From Pseudomonas sp. AN-1 (lineage in GTDB: Bacteria > Pseudomonadota > Gammaproteobacteria > Pseudomonadales > Pseudomonadaceae): a stretch of 64,000 nt of DNA. The notes beneath the pieces are model-generated. The model did no database searches and had not been told where the DNA came from. It saw nothing but the letters and a program-made list of their open reading frames with translations. Position numbers and translations under genes: made by a program. Positions 1-10,145 of this stretch are shown one piece after another (the stretch's first letter is position 1; each line of letters starts with the position of its first letter). The stretch is taken from NCBI RefSeq assembly GCF_034057115.1, contig NZ_CP139195.1:3100001-3164000 (forward strand). The letters run 5' to 3'.

Positions 1-557
1 AGAACGCGCACATCGTGCGCGGCTGCACCAGCCGGCGCTGCGCGCACTCGCTGCACGGCCATTCCTATCGCGTCGAGCTGCTGCTGGAGGCGCATGCCCT
101 CGACCACGGGCAGATGGTCTACGACTTCGGCCTGCTCAAGGGCGGCGTGCGCGAGCTGATCGACGCCTTCGACCACGCGCTGAGCTTCTGGGACGGCGAC
201 GACCCCGAGTACATCGCCAGCTGCCAGCGCTTCTCCGAGCGCTGGATCGCCCTGCCGGTGTCGCCGAGCGCCGAGCAACTGGCGCGGGTGATCTTCCGTC
301 TGGTCGATGCGCTGCTGGCACAGACCGAGACGGCCAACGGCGAAGGCGACGTGCGCCTGCACTCGGTGATCGTCCACGAGACCGAGAGCGGCTACGCGCA
401 GTGCTTCCGCGCGGATGCGTTCAATCCGCGCATGGGGGCCTTCGAGCTGGCGCAGATCCGCTTCTCGACGCAGATCCGCGCCGAGTGGTCGGACCCGCAG
501 CTGTTCGACCGGCTGCTGGCCGGCGAGCGCTGGCGCAATCCCCGCCCACTGCCCTGA
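1..557 (+). CDS. 6-carboxytetrahydropterin synthase / PTPS-family protein (5' partial)
   Basis: The reading frame is already open at the window edge, so the true start lies upstream; an internal GTG at 15 cuts into the conserved N-terminus and is probably not the start. The visible protein begins NAHIVRG and has the PTPS/QueD hallmarks: an early cysteine followed by HGHSY (zinc-binding histidines), GQMVYDFGLLK, FDHALSF and a late HETESGYA segment. The family converts dihydroneopterin triphosphate to pterin products, in bacteria usually for queuosine and other 7-deazapurines. With more than 184 residues it is longer than classic QueD (about 120), so it may be a paralogue with another pterin role. 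The family call is firm; the exact reaction is inferred. Confidence 0.8.
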   Translation, partial: NAHIVRGCTSRRCAHSLHGHSYRVELLLEAHALDHGQMVYDFGLLKGGVRELIDAFDHALSFWDGDDPEYIASCQRFSERWIALPVSPSAEQLARVIFRLVDALLAQTETANGEGDVRLHSVIVHETESGYAQCFRADAFNPRMGAFELAQIRFSTQIRAEWSDPQLFDRLLAGERWRNPRPLP

Positions 558-705
558 GCGCCCGGCGAGGCCGTGCAATTCTCCGCTGCCCATGCTCTGC
601 AGCGGCTTATCGGCTAACATCCGCCCGCGCCGGGAGTGCCGTAACGCAACGGTAACCTGCCGCGAGCGCTTTTCCGTGTTACCTACAAGGAGTTGACGAA
701 TTCGC

Positions 706-1158
706 ATGGACAGCCTGAACCTTTCCTGGTCGGACGACTACAAGATCGGCATCGCCGTGATCGACGAGCAGCACAAGCGGCTCTTCGCCTACTTCGACGA
801 ACTCGCCACCGTCATCGCCAGCGGCAATCCGCAAGGCATCGAGGTGATCGTCAACGGGTTGGTGAGCTACGCCATTTCCCACAACACCTTCGAGGAAAGC
901 CTCATGGCCAAGGCGCGCTACCCGATGCTCGATGCGCACCACAAGGTCCACGAGAGTTTCAAGAGCCGGGCCAACAAGTACCTTCGCCAGCTGGAGTCCG
1001 GCTGCGACCCGCTGAAGCTCGCCGAGCAGGTGCGGATCTTCATCGGCCTGTGGCTGGTCAACCACGTCAAACAGGAGGACCGGGACTACGTCCCCTACGT
1101 GCAGAAGATCGATAGCGGCTCGCTGCTGTCGGGCCTGTGGAAAAAGCTGTTCCGCTGA
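706..1158 (+). CDS. bacteriohemerythrin (single-domain hemerythrin)
   Basis: A 150-residue protein with the complete di-iron ligand set in order: His23, His59 and Glu63 (HxxxE), His78 and His82 (HxxxH), His120 and Asp125 (HxxxxD). It ends soon after the fourth helix and has no signalling domain, so it is a stand-alone soluble oxygen-binding protein. Such proteins bind O2 reversibly at a non-heme di-iron centre and are linked to oxygen sensing or delivery to respiratory enzymes. The cytochrome bd operon lies 1.4 kb downstream, which fits low-oxygen metabolism, but I see no direct regulatory link. An AAGGAG ribosome site sits just before the ATG. Confidence 0.93.
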   Translation: MDSLNLSWSDDYKIGIAVIDEQHKRLFAYFDELATVIASGNPQGIEVIVNGLVSYAISHNTFEESLMAKARYPMLDAHHKVHESFKSRANKYLRQLESGCDPLKLAEQVRIFIGLWLVNHVKQEDRDYVPYVQKIDSGSLLSGLWKKLFR

Positions 1159-1166
1159 GCCCCCGC

Positions 1167-1535
1167 ATGCTCCGCTCCGCTGACAACCGCTGGCTGGTGA
1201 CCCTGGCGCTGTGCCTGGGCATACTGCTCAACGCGCTCGTCTGCAGCTACCACCATGCCAGCCATGTCGGCCTCGAGCTGCTGCTCGGGCCGGGCGCCTT
1301 CTGCCAGACCGACGACGGCGACGCTCCGGCAGGCGGCCTGCCCGCCAGCGACGAGGCGTCCCAGCCGTTCAACTGCCCCCTCTGCAATCCCGCCACCCTC
1401 GCCCTGGCGCTGCTGTTCTGCCTGAGCTGGCTGCTCCGGCGGCGCGGCCCGGACGCCGTGCGCCTGCCGCGCGAAAGACGCTGCAAGGCTCCCCCGCGCC
1501 ACTGCTGGCCGCCGCTGAACCCCCGCGCGCCCTGA
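1167..1535 (+). CDS. DUF2946-like membrane-associated protein
   Basis: A 122-residue protein starting at ATG 1167, eight bases after the hemerythrin stop. It has an N-terminal hydrophobic segment (about residues 10-27), a region with paired histidines (YHHASH), a CPLC motif near residue 80 and a second hydrophobic segment, followed by a basic tail. This layout is that of the DUF2946 family, often found near copper or TonB-dependent uptake genes; its function is unknown. The tight spacing suggests co-transcription with the hemerythrin gene. The family call rests on my reading of the CPLC motif and topology only. Confidence 0.62.
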   Translation: MLRSADNRWLVTLALCLGILLNALVCSYHHASHVGLELLLGPGAFCQTDDGDAPAGGLPASDEASQPFNCPLCNPATLALALLFCLSWLLRRRGPDAVRLPRERRCKAPPRHCWPPLNPRAP

Positions 1536-1608
1536 AAGCCGCCGTCGTCACCCCTCGACATCCGACCGCGCCCGCGGTCGGCCCATACGGCTTTCAGGAT
1601 TCGCCACC

Positions 1609-2151
1609 ATGGAAAAAATCGCCCGTGCAGCCGGCAAGCGCCCGGCCGTGCAACCCTTTCCCGACTACCCCGGCAATGCCCGCAGCTTCGTGCACCTCGA
1701 CGCCCGCCTGCTGCCCTACTGGCACACCCTGTTCGACGTCTGCCCGGCGCTGCTCAAGCTCGATCCGCCGGACGGCACCCGGATCTTCCGCGCGTTCATG
1801 ACCTGGGCCTACCGCCGCCAGGTCATCCTCGACTGGACCTTCCACCTGCAGGTCTGCCGCTGGCTGCTGGAATCCGACTACCGCTTCCGCATCGACGAGG
1901 AGCACATCGAGACGCTGATGATCGCCGCCGCCGCCCGCTGGGTGGTCAGCGACCACAGCGAGGCCCTCGGCGTGGTGCTGGCCTGGCAGGGCTCGGCCGC
2001 GCCGGTGTTCGACTGGAAACGCAGCGCGCGTCCGGCATGCCGGCCGATGGCCGTCGAACTGGAAGAGCTGCCGCCGACCCCCTGGGACTTCGCCTGGTGC
2101 CCGCTGGGCACCCGCAGCGGCGCCGGCTTCCGCCGCTGGCTGAAGGTGTGA
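1609..2151 (+). CDS. hypothetical protein (180 aa)
   Basis: I do not recognise this protein. It is soluble with no signal peptide or membrane segment, is rich in Trp and Arg, and has a charged middle region (EEHIETLMIAAAARW) and a C-terminal WCPLGTRSGAGF stretch. ATG 1609 follows a short purine-poor leader; the next in-frame Met is far inside. It stands alone: 73 bases after the preceding gene and more than 360 bases before cydP, with a stem-loop and a strong terminator downstream. Coding character (GC in third positions, no overlap with better frames) supports a real gene. Confidence 0.6.
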   Translation: MEKIARAAGKRPAVQPFPDYPGNARSFVHLDARLLPYWHTLFDVCPALLKLDPPDGTRIFRAFMTWAYRRQVILDWTFHLQVCRWLLESDYRFRIDEEHIETLMIAAAARWVVSDHSEALGVVLAWQGSAAPVFDWKRSARPACRPMAVELEELPPTPWDFAWCPLGTRSGAGFRRWLKV

Positions 2152-2153
2152 AC

Positions 2154-2242
2154 CTGCGACAACCTGCCACGGCTGCGCCGTCGCTCCCGCCGACCGCCGC
2201 AACCACGCCGGGGCGGCGCTGCACTGTGGCAGGCTGTCGCAG
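2154..2242. repeat. long-range inverted repeat downstream of the 180-aa hypothetical gene
   Basis: CTGCGACAACCTGCCAC at 2154-2170 pairs with GTGGCAGGCTGTCGCAG at 2226-2242 with one mismatch, enclosing about 55 bases. No gene lies in 2152-2515. The rest of the gap holds a small CAACCACC/GGTGGTTG-type hairpin around 2331-2346 and the terminator at 2358. The function is unknown; it could be an mRNA 3' structure or part of a small RNA. Confidence 0.6.
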
Positions 2243-2357
2243 TTGAGGACACCGGCCGCCGGCACGACACTGGCCCTGTCTCGAGCCGGAGCTTAGGGGT
2301 TCCACGACTAGGCTCGGGTCAACCAGCTGCAACCACCCAGTGGTTGTCTGTCCCTCT

Positions 2358-2388
2358 CCCCCCCTCGCCTGCGAGGGGGGGCTTTTTT
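2358..2388 (+). terminator. strong intrinsic terminator upstream of cydP
   Basis: An 11-bp perfect stem (seven C then TCGC, paired with GCGA then seven G) with a two-base loop is followed directly by six T. It ends any transcript arriving from upstream and isolates the cyd operon. It lies 206 bases beyond the previous stop codon, which is unusually far for that gene's own terminator. Confidence 0.9.
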
Positions 2389-2515
2389 CAGGTCGCCCGG
2401 GAGCCCTCCCCGCCAACAACAATCCGCGACCGTCCGTACGCTGCCGCGTCGCCGTCAGCCTGGAACCCCGCCCACATCCGCCGTCAGCCGCCGAATGAAG
2501 CCCGGAGTCCCCCGC

Positions 2516-2731
2516 ATGTCGTCACCTCCCCGTTCTTCGCCCTGGCGCATCCCCCTGGTGCGCGAACTCGCCGTCATCCTGCTGCTCAAGCTGGCCATCC
2601 TGCTGACCATCCGCGCCCTCTGGTTCGGTGCGCCGACCGTGCCGGAGAACGGCAGCGAGCGGGTCGGCCGGCACCTGCTGGGCCACGGCGCGCCACCGTC
2701 TTTGTCACTCACCGAGGAGGAGCCGAGATGA
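2516..2731 (+). CDS. cydP: cytochrome bd oxidase small subunit CydP
   Basis: A small protein (71 aa from ATG 2516, or 78 from an ATG at 2495) with one transmembrane segment ([19 protein letters not shown]) preceded by basic and proline-rich residues. A short protein with this RELAVxLLLKL helix directly before cydA is the known CydP of proteobacterial bd oxidases. Its stop overlaps the cydA start in an ATGA, so the two are translationally coupled. It is an inner-membrane accessory subunit, probably stabilising or tuning the oxidase. The start is uncertain between the two ATGs; neither has a clear Shine-Dalgarno. Confidence 0.8.
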   Translation: MSSPPRSSPWRIPLVRELAVILLLKLAILLTIRALWFGAPTVPENGSERVGRHLLGHGAPPSLSLTEEEPR

Positions 2732-4302
2732 TCTCGGAAGCCGTCGTCGACCTGTCGCGTCTGCAATTCGCCATGACCGCGATGTACCACTTCCTGTTCG
2801 TGCCATTGACGCTCGGGCTGGCCTTCCTGCTGGCGATCATGGAGTCGGTCTACGTGATGACCGGCAAACAGGTCTACCAGGACATGGTCAAGTTCTGGGG
2901 CAAGCTGTTCGGCATCAACTTCGCCCTCGGCGTCACCACCGGGCTGACCATGGAGTTCCAGTTCGGCACCAACTGGGCCTACTACAGCCACTACGTCGGC
3001 GACATCTTCGGCGCGCCGCTGGCCATCGAGGGGCTGATGGCGTTCTTCCTCGAGTCGACCTTCATCGGCCTGTTCTTCTTCGGCTGGGACCGCCTGTCGA
3101 AGGTGCAGCACCTGGCGGTGACCTGGCTGGTGGCGCTGGGTTCCAACCTGTCGGCGCTGTGGATCCTGATCGCCAACGGCTGGATGCAGAACCCGGTGGG
3201 CGCCGAGTTCAACTACCAGACCATGCGCATGGAGCTGGTCGACTTCGGCGCGCTGATCTTCAACCCGGTGGCGCAGGTCAAGTTCGTCCACACCGTGGCG
3301 GCCGGCTACGTCACCGGGGCGATCTTCGTGCTGGCGATCTCCAGCTGGTACCTGCTGAAGAAGCGCGATCTGGGCTTCGCCCGCCGCTCGTTCGCCATCG
3401 CCTCGGCCTTCGGCCTGGCCTCGATCCTCTCGGTGATCATCCTCGGCGACGAGTCGGGCTACGAGATCGGCGACGTGCAGAAGACCAAGCTGGCCGCCAT
3501 CGAGGCCGAGTGGGAAACCCACCCGGCACCGGCTGGCTTCACCCTGTTCGGCCTGCCCAACCAGGAAGAGATGCGCACCGACTACGCGGTGAAGATCCCC
3601 TGGGCGCTGGGGCTGATCGCCACCCGTTCGCTGGACGAGGAGGTCAAGGGCATCAAGGACCTGATCGTCGAGCACGAGGCGCGCATCCGCAACGGCATGA
3701 CCGCCTACGCCCTGCTCGAGCAGCTGCGCGGCGGCGACCAGAGCAGCCAGACCATCGCCGCCTTCGAGGCGGTGAAGAACGATCTGGGCTACGGCCTGCT
3801 GCTGAAGAAGTACACCGCCAACGTGGTCGATGCCAGCGACGAGCAGATCCGGCTGGCCGCCAGGGACACCATTCCCCACGTGTTCAGCCTGTTCTGGAGC
3901 TTCCGCGCCATGGTCGCCTCGGGCTTTCTGATGCTGGCGCTGTTCGCCTGCGCCTTCTGGTCCTCGGCGAAGAAGAACGAGGAGAGCAAGCCCTGGCTGC
4001 TCAAGTGGGCGCTGCTCAGCCTGCCGCTGCCGTGGATCGCCGCGCAGACCGGCTGGTACGTGGCCGAGCATGGCCGCCAGCCGTGGTCGATCGGCGAGGT
4101 GCTGCCGACCCACCTGTCGGCCTCCAGTCTGAGCAGCGGTGACGTGTGGGGCTCGCTGATCGCCCTGATCGCCTTCTACAGCCTGCTGCTGGTGATCGAG
4201 ATGTACCTGATGATCAAGTTCGCCCGTCTCGGCCCGTCCAGTCTGCACACCGGCCGCTACCACTTCGAGCGCCTGGCCGACGCGCAAGCGGCCAGGGCCT
4301 GA
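2728..4302 (+). CDS. cydA: cytochrome bd ubiquinol oxidase subunit I
   Basis: A 524-residue protein, close to the 522 of E. coli CydA, with the conserved start ([21 protein letters not shown]; the His is the heme b595 ligand region), FGVT-like TM2, multiple membrane segments, a long Q-loop and the GRQPW motif near the C-terminus. The length of the loop between TM6 and TM7 places it in the long-Q-loop (bd-I-like) group. It oxidises ubiquinol and reduces O2 to water with high affinity. The open frame extends to 2344, but the true start is ATG 2728, overlapping cydP, preceded by GAGGAGG. Confidence 0.97.
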   Translation: MISEAVVDLSRLQFAMTAMYHFLFVPLTLGLAFLLAIMESVYVMTGKQVYQDMVKFWGKLFGINFALGVTTGLTMEFQFGTNWAYYSHYVGDIFGAPLAIEGLMAFFLESTFIGLFFFGWDRLSKVQHLAVTWLVALGSNLSALWILIANGWMQNPVGAEFNYQTMRMELVDFGALIFNPVAQVKFVHTVAAGYVTGAIFVLAISSWYLLKKRDLGFARRSFAIASAFGLASILSVIILGDESGYEIGDVQKTKLAAIEAEWETHPAPAGFTLFGLPNQEEMRTDYAVKIPWALGLIATRSLDEEVKGIKDLIVEHEARIRNGMTAYALLEQLRGGDQSSQTIAAFEAVKNDLGYGLLLKKYTANVVDASDEQIRLAARDTIPHVFSLFWSFRAMVASGFLMLALFACAFWSSAKKNEESKPWLLKWALLSLPLPWIAAQTGWYVAEHGRQPWSIGEVLPTHLSASSLSSGDVWGSLIALIAFYSLLLVIEMYLMIKFARLGPSSLHTGRYHFERLADAQAARA

Positions 4303-4314
4303 GGAGAGACTGCC

Positions 4315-5457
4315 ATGTTCGACTACGAAACCCTGAAACTCATCTGGTGGGTGCTGATCGGCGTGCTGCTGATCGGCTTCGCCCTCACCGACGGCTTCGA
4401 CATGGGCGCCATGGCGCTGATGCCCTTCGTCGGCCGCACCGACAACGAGCGGCGGGTGGCGATCAACACCATCGCCCCGCACTGGGACGGCAATCAGGTG
4501 TGGTTCATCACCGCCGGCGGCGCGCTGTTCGCCGCCTGGCCGATGGTCTACGCCACCGCCTTCTCCGGACTGTACTGGGCGATGCTGCTGGTGCTGTTCG
4601 GCCTGTTCTGCCGTCCGGTGGGCTTCGACTACCGCAGCAAGCTGGAGAACCAGCAGTGGCGCAGCGCCTGGGACTGGGCGCTGTTCGTCGGCGGCGCTCT
4701 GCCTGCGCTGCTGTTCGGCGTGGCCTTCGGCAACCTGTTCCTCGGCCTGCCGTTCCGCCTCGACGAGCTGATGCGCTCGACCTACGAGGGTTCGTTCTTC
4801 GCCCTGCTGCACCCGTTCGCCCTGCTCGCCGGGCTGGTCAGCCTGAGCATGCTCTGCGCCCACGGCGGCGCCTGGCTGATGCTGCGCACCGATGCCGACC
4901 TGCAGCAGCGCTCGCGGCTGGCCACCCGGCTGTGCGCGCTGGTGTTCCTGCTGACCTTCGTCGCCGCCGGCGGCTGGCTGGTCAGCGGCATCCAGGGCTT
5001 CAGTCTGGTCGGCGGCTTCGCCGATCTGGGTACGGCGCTCAACCCGCTGCACAAGCAGGTGAGCCTGGACAACAGCGGCTGGCTGGCCAACTACCAGCTC
5101 TACCCGCTGACCCAGGCCGCGCCCCTGCTGGGCATCGCCGGCGGGCTGCTCGCCGCGCTGGGCGCGCAGCTCAACCGAGGCGGCGTGGCCTTCCTCGGCA
5201 GCAGCCTGGCCATCGTCGGCACCATCTGCACCGCCGGCTTCGCGCTGTTCCCCTTCGTGCTGCCCTCGACGCTCGACCCGGCGTCGAGCCTGACCGTGTG
5301 GGACGCGGTATCCAGCCGCAAGACCCTGGGCATCATGCTGGTGGTGGCGGGCATCTTCGTGCCGCTGATCCTTGCCTACACCCTGTGGAGCTACCTGCGC
5401 ATGTGGGGCCGGCTGACCGACAAGACCATCGAGGCCAACCCGCACGGGCTGTACTGA
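4315..5457 (+). CDS. cydB: cytochrome bd ubiquinol oxidase subunit II
   Basis: 380 residues, matching the usual CydB length, starting MFDYETLKLIWWVLIGVLLIGFALTDGFDMG, the canonical CydB N-terminus; the rest is hydrophobic with about eight to nine membrane helices. It begins 12 bases after cydA with a GGAGAG ribosome site, so both are on one mRNA. CydB pairs with CydA and helps form the oxygen and proton paths. The next gene of the operon, cydX, is separated by 237 bases filled with repeats. Confidence 0.97.
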   Translation: MFDYETLKLIWWVLIGVLLIGFALTDGFDMGAMALMPFVGRTDNERRVAINTIAPHWDGNQVWFITAGGALFAAWPMVYATAFSGLYWAMLLVLFGLFCRPVGFDYRSKLENQQWRSAWDWALFVGGALPALLFGVAFGNLFLGLPFRLDELMRSTYEGSFFALLHPFALLAGLVSLSMLCAHGGAWLMLRTDADLQQRSRLATRLCALVFLLTFVAAGGWLVSGIQGFSLVGGFADLGTALNPLHKQVSLDNSGWLANYQLYPLTQAAPLLGIAGGLLAALGAQLNRGGVAFLGSSLAIVGTICTAGFALFPFVLPSTLDPASSLTVWDAVSSRKTLGIMLVVAGIFVPLILAYTLWSYLRMWGRLTDKTIEANPHGLY

Positions 5458-5478
5458 GGCCGCGAACCGTGGCCGAGC

Positions 5479-5541
5479 GTAGGGTGCGCCATGCGCACCA
5501 TGGGGCCACGGTGGTTTTCCGGTGCGCACGGCGCACCCTAC
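5479..5541 (+). repeat. intergenic palindromic repeat, copy 1 (GTAGGGTGCGCC type)
   Basis: A 63-base element beginning GTAGGGTGCGCC and ending GGCGCACCCTAC; its ends are inverted repeats able to form a long hairpin. It lies within the cyd operon between cydB and cydX. Copy 2 follows 56 bases later in the same orientation. Confidence 0.85.
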
Positions 5542-5597
5542 GACAAGACGTGCCGGAGCGGCGACGCTCCGTGCCCTGGAGCTGCAGCCGAGGCCGC

Positions 5598-5658
5598 AGG
5601 GTGCGCCATGCGCACCATGGGGCCACGGCGGTTTTCCGGTGCGCACGACGCACCCTAC
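5598..5658 (+). repeat. intergenic palindromic repeat, copy 2 (GTAGGGTGCGCC type)
   Basis: It is nearly identical to copy 1 (two differences in about 61 aligned bases) and ends in the same CACCCTAC. The stretch between the copies contains a short GGAGCG/CGCTCC hairpin. Direct repetition of a palindrome in an operon suggests duplication of a mobile intergenic element. Confidence 0.85.
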
Positions 5659-5694
5659 TCGATCAGTGCCCACCTGGGCCAAGGAGAACGACAG

Positions 5695-5811
5695 ATGTGG
5701 TACTTCGCCTGGATCCTCGGCGTGCTGCTGGCCTGCAGCTGCGGGATTGTCAACGCGCTGTGGCTGGAAACCACCCAGAACCTCGACGAGGGCGATGCGG
5801 GTGGCTGCTGA
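5695..5811 (+). CDS. cydX: cytochrome bd oxidase subunit CydX
   Basis: A 38-residue single-helix protein starting MWYFAWILGVLLACSCGIVNALWLE, the CydX signature (YFAWILG and the conserved Glu after the helix). CydX stabilises the CydAB heme centres. Start ATG 5695 has a clear AAGGAG six bases upstream. It is encoded in the cyd operon despite the repeat-filled gap before it, and overlaps the next gene. Confidence 0.93.
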   Translation: MWYFAWILGVLLACSCGIVNALWLETTQNLDEGDAGGC

Positions 5812-6097
5812 GCCCCGTCCCTGGCTGCGGCGCGGCATCAGCCGCGCCGGCTCCCTGCTGCTGGCCGCACCGCTGGCGCTGGTGCTGCTGATCCATCCCG
5901 CCGCCATGCTCGACGCCGAGGGCCGCTACAGCCACGGGCTGCTGATGCTGGTGATGTGGGGCATCTGCAGCGGCTTCGTCCACGGCGTCGGCTTCGACCC
6001 GTACAGCCGGCTGTGGCGCAGCATCTTCCATCCGCTGGGCGGCTGGCTGCTGATGGGCCTGGGCTATCTGGCCCTCTGGCGCGCCCAGCTGACTTGA
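5795..6097 (+). CDS. ybgE: cyd operon protein YbgE
   Basis: A 100-residue membrane protein whose start at ATG 5795 overlaps the cydX end. It has three hydrophobic segments and conserved YbgE features: LLIHPAAMLDAEGRYSHGLL and GICSGFVHGVGFDP. YbgE is a conserved membrane protein of bd oxidase operons with no proven activity. Its stop is only two bases from the stop of the convergent atpG, leaving no room for a separate terminator. Confidence 0.85.
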   Translation: MRVAAEPRPWLRRGISRAGSLLLAAPLALVLLIHPAAMLDAEGRYSHGLLMLVMWGICSGFVHGVGFDPYSRLWRSIFHPLGGWLLMGLGYLALWRAQLT

Positions 6098-6099
6098 GT

Positions 6100-6929
6100 T
6101 CACAGGCGCAACGCCGACAGTTCGACGATCTCCTCGGTGATCTCGTCCTGGCGCACCCGGCGGAACTCGGCGAGCAGCTCGTCGCGCCGCGCCTCGACGT
6201 TGCCCTGGGCGGCGACCATCGCCTGCATGCGCGCCTCGTTCTCGGCGGCGAAGGACAGCACCAGCGCCTCGCACAGCTCGGCGTACAGGTACTCGTCGGC
6301 CAGATCGGCGATCAGCCGCGCCGGCGTCAGGGTCAGGTACGGCGCCTGCCGGCGGCGCGATACGGCGAAGCGTGAGTAGTCGAACGGCAGCAGCGAGCGC
6401 ACCAGCACCTCGCTGCGTCCCGGCTGGCCATGCACCAGCGCCACCCGTTGCGCCGTGCCGCTGCCGAGGCGGGCATACAGCGCGTCGCCGAGACGCCCGG
6501 CCAGCGCCGGCACCTCGTCGAGGTGCACCGCCATCGGCGCCGTCCAGTCCACCAGCAGGCCACGCTCCCGGGCGCCCAGCTCGCCGCGCTCGCCGAGCAG
6601 CCAGAGCTGCGCGCCGCGGTCCAGCGCGCCCTGCGCCGCATCCAGCACCCGCTCGTTGAAGCCGCCGACGAAGCCCTGCTCGGCGCACAAGGCCAGCACC
6701 AGGGTATACGCGCGGCCGTCGGCCGTCGCCGCCGGCCGCTGCGGCTCGGGCAGCAGGGCCAGCGCCTCGCCGATCGCCGTGCCGAGGGTCGCGGCGTAGG
6801 CGCGCACGCCGTCGAGGTGCTGGCGGGCCTCCTGCACGCGCGCGGCGGCGATGCCGCGCATGGCGCCGACTACCACGCCGAGTTCGCGGGTGGTGGCGAG
6901 ATGCTGGCCGACCTCGGCGAGGCGCCCGC

Positions 6930-6933
<4 letters not shown>
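6100..6933 (-). CDS. atpG: N-type ATPase gamma subunit
   Basis: The last gene of the N-ATPase operon, 277 aa from GTG 6933, whose GTGA overlaps the atpA stop; a longer frame reaches 6960 but would disrupt this coupling. It has the gamma pattern: an N-terminal helix with [19 protein letters not shown], a central Rossmann-like region ([20 protein letters not shown]) and a C-terminal helix with [21 protein letters not shown] and [15 protein letters not shown]. It forms the central shaft linking alpha3beta3 to the c ring. It converges on ybgE. Confidence 0.9.
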
Positions 6934-8445
<1,512 letters not shown>

Positions 8446-8465
<20 letters not shown>

Positions 8466-9195
8466 GGCGACTCAGCTCCCGCTGCAAGCGCGCCAGGTCG
8501 GCGCGGAAACTGTTGCGCACCACGGCGCTGGAGCCTTCCAGCTCGAGGCCGGCGATCAGCCCGGGCTCGACCTCGACGCGCAACTGCGGCTCGCCGCCGA
8601 GCGCCGGCGCCAGCGCCGCGCGACAGCGCTGCAGCTCGTCCGCCGCCAAAGGGCGCGGCGCGCGCAGGGTCAGCGCGCCGTGCTCGGCACACAGGGTCTG
8701 CCGGGCAGCCGGGGCGAGCTGTTCCAGCCCCTCGACCAGACCGTCGATGAAGGCCGTGACCCGCAGGCTGTCCGGCAGGCGCGCCAGCAGGTGCGTGGCG
8801 ATGTCCAGAGCCAGCGTGCCGGCCTGCGCCTCGAGCTGCGCCTGGGCGGCGAGGCGCTGCGCCTGCAGCGCGGCCTCGGCCTGGACACGCTGGCGCTCGG
8901 CCTCGGCATGGGCGTCGGCGAGCAGGCGCTCGCGAGCCGCAGCGGCCTCGCGCTGCACGGCGGCCAGCGCCGCCTCGCGCTGGGCGGCCAGCTCCTCGCG
9001 AGCGGCCTGTGCCTGCTGCCGTTCGGCCTCGGCGGTCGCCTTGGCCGCCGCCGCCTCGTCGAGCAGGCGGCCGGCCTGCTGCTGGCGTTCGGCGACGATG
9101 CGCACCACCGGTCTGAACAGGAAGCGCGATAGTAGCCAGACCAGCACGACGACGTTGAGCGTCTGCAGGCCGAGGGTCCACCAGTCCAGGGTCAT
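8446..9195 (-). CDS. atpF: N-type ATPase b subunit with delta-like C-terminal part
   Basis: 249 residues, much longer than ordinary b (about 156). Residues 1-25 form a membrane anchor ([23 protein letters not shown]), residues about 30-130 a long Ala/Gln/Glu-rich coiled coil, and the last 100 residues resemble the delta (OSCP) C-terminal region: [32 protein letters not shown] matches the delta pattern of GG-hydrophobic-D/S-S-R-x-RL. No separate delta gene is present in the operon, as is known for N-ATPases. The protein is therefore a b-delta fused stator. Start ATG 9195 is 10 bases after atpE. Confidence 0.9.
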
Positions 9196-9205
9196 GGGCG
9201 CGGAC

Positions 9206-9454
9206 TCAGTGCACGAAGGGGTTGGCGAACAGCAGCAGCACCGCCACCACCAGGCAGTAGATGGCCATGGTCTCGATCATCGCCAAGCCGACGAACAGGG
9301 TGCGCGACAGGCTGCCGGCGGCTTCCGGCTGGCGAGCGATGGCGTCCATCGCCGCAGCCACCGCGCGGCCCTCGGCCAGCGCCGGGCCGATGGCGCCGAA
9401 GCTCACCGCGACGGCGGCGGCGATGATGCTGACGATCTGGATCAGGTTGTCCAT
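9206..9454 (-). CDS. atpE: N-type ATPase c subunit (rotor ring)
   Basis: An 82-residue hairpin of two helices joined by the ARQPE loop. Helix 1 contains GPALAEG with Glu28 where the sodium-binding Ilyobacter c subunit has Gln32; helix 2 contains IETMAIY with Glu61, Thr62 and Tyr66, matching the Glu-Ser/Thr-x3-Tyr ion site. This two-carboxylate site is typical of N-ATPases. Such sites were proposed to carry Na+, but proton use is also possible, so ion specificity is not settled by sequence. The start is MDNLIQ at 9454; an upstream open frame is a shadow of atpB. Confidence 0.93.
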   Translation of the reverse strand: MDNLIQIVSIIAAAVAVSFGAIGPALAEGRAVAAAMDAIARQPEAAGSLSRTLFVGLAMIETMAIYCLVVAVLLLFANPFVH

Positions 9455-9458
9455 GCGA

Positions 9459-10145
9459 CTACTCCTTGCTTGACGAGGGCGGGGCGTGCCCCTGGACCGC
9501 GGCGGCGACGAACACCATGGCCAGCACGCTGAAGATGTAGGCCTGGATCGCCCCGGTGAGCAGGTCCAGGGCCATGAACGGGATCGGCACCAAGAGGCCT
9601 GCCAGCGACAGGGCAATGCCGACCACGAACACGCCGCTCATGATGTTGCCGAACAGGCGCACGATCAGCGAGAAGGTGCGGGTCAGTTGCTCGACGATGT
9701 TCAGCGGGATCATCACCCAGCTCGGCTCGGCGAAGGTGCGCAGGTAGCCGCGCAGGCCCTGGCTGGCGATGCCGTAGCCGACGCTGGCGACCAGCACGAT
9801 CAGCGCCAGGGCGGCGTCGGTCTCCAGATTGGCGGTCGGCGGCTCCAGCCCCGGCAGCAGCTCCGCCCAGTTGGCGGCGAGGATGAACAGGAACAGGCTG
9901 CCGAACAGCGGCCGGTAGCGAGCCGGCTCCACCTGCATGGTGGCGCGGATCTGCTCGTCGAGGGTGCCGACCAGCAGCTCCAGCACGGCCTGTCCGCGCG
10001 ACGGGCGCAGGCTCAGGCGGCGAGTCAGCAGCCAGCTGCCACCGGCCAGCGCCAGTATCAGCAGCCAGGTCACCGCCACCGCCTTGCTGACCGGCAGCGG
10101 ACCGAGATGGAACAGGGTCTCGCTGACCAGCGGCGAGGTCATCAT
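9459..10145 (-). CDS. atpB: N-type ATPase a subunit
   Basis: A 228-residue polytopic membrane protein with five or more helices. The essential stator arginine is in FSLIVRLFGNIMSG and the helix continues to the conserved FMALDLLTGAIQAYIFSVLAMVF, the standard a-subunit C-terminal signature. It forms the ion half-channels against the c ring. The ATG at 10145 overlaps the atpR stop (ATGA); two consecutive Met codons are available. The following gene atpE starts four bases after its stop. Confidence 0.95.
   Translation of the reverse strand: MMTSPLVSETLFHLGPLPVSKAVAVTWLLILALAGGSWLLTRRLSLRPSRGQAVLELLVGTLDEQIRATMQVEPARYRPLFGSLFLFILAANWAELLPGLEPPTANLETDAALALIVLVASVGYGIASQGLRGYLRTFAEPSWVMIPLNIVEQLTRTFSLIVRLFGNIMSGVFVVGIALSLAGLLVPIPFMALDLLTGAIQAYIFSVLAMVFVAAAVQGHAPPSSSKE

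Noticed and set aside
2344-2727. 128-residue N-terminal extension of cydA
   Set aside because: It crosses a strong terminator and the cydP gene; CydA homologues start at the ATG at 2728, which has a GGAGG site.
5479-5658. The two repeats as a small CRISPR array
   Set aside because: There are only two copies, each an internal palindrome of about 60 bases, with a 56-base spacer and no cas genes.
2455-5907. 1150-residue open frame on the minus strand opposite cydA-cydB
   Set aside because: It is antisense to clear cydA and cydB genes and consists of low-complexity Gln, Gly, Ala and Arg-rich sequence, an effect of high GC in the third positions of the real genes.
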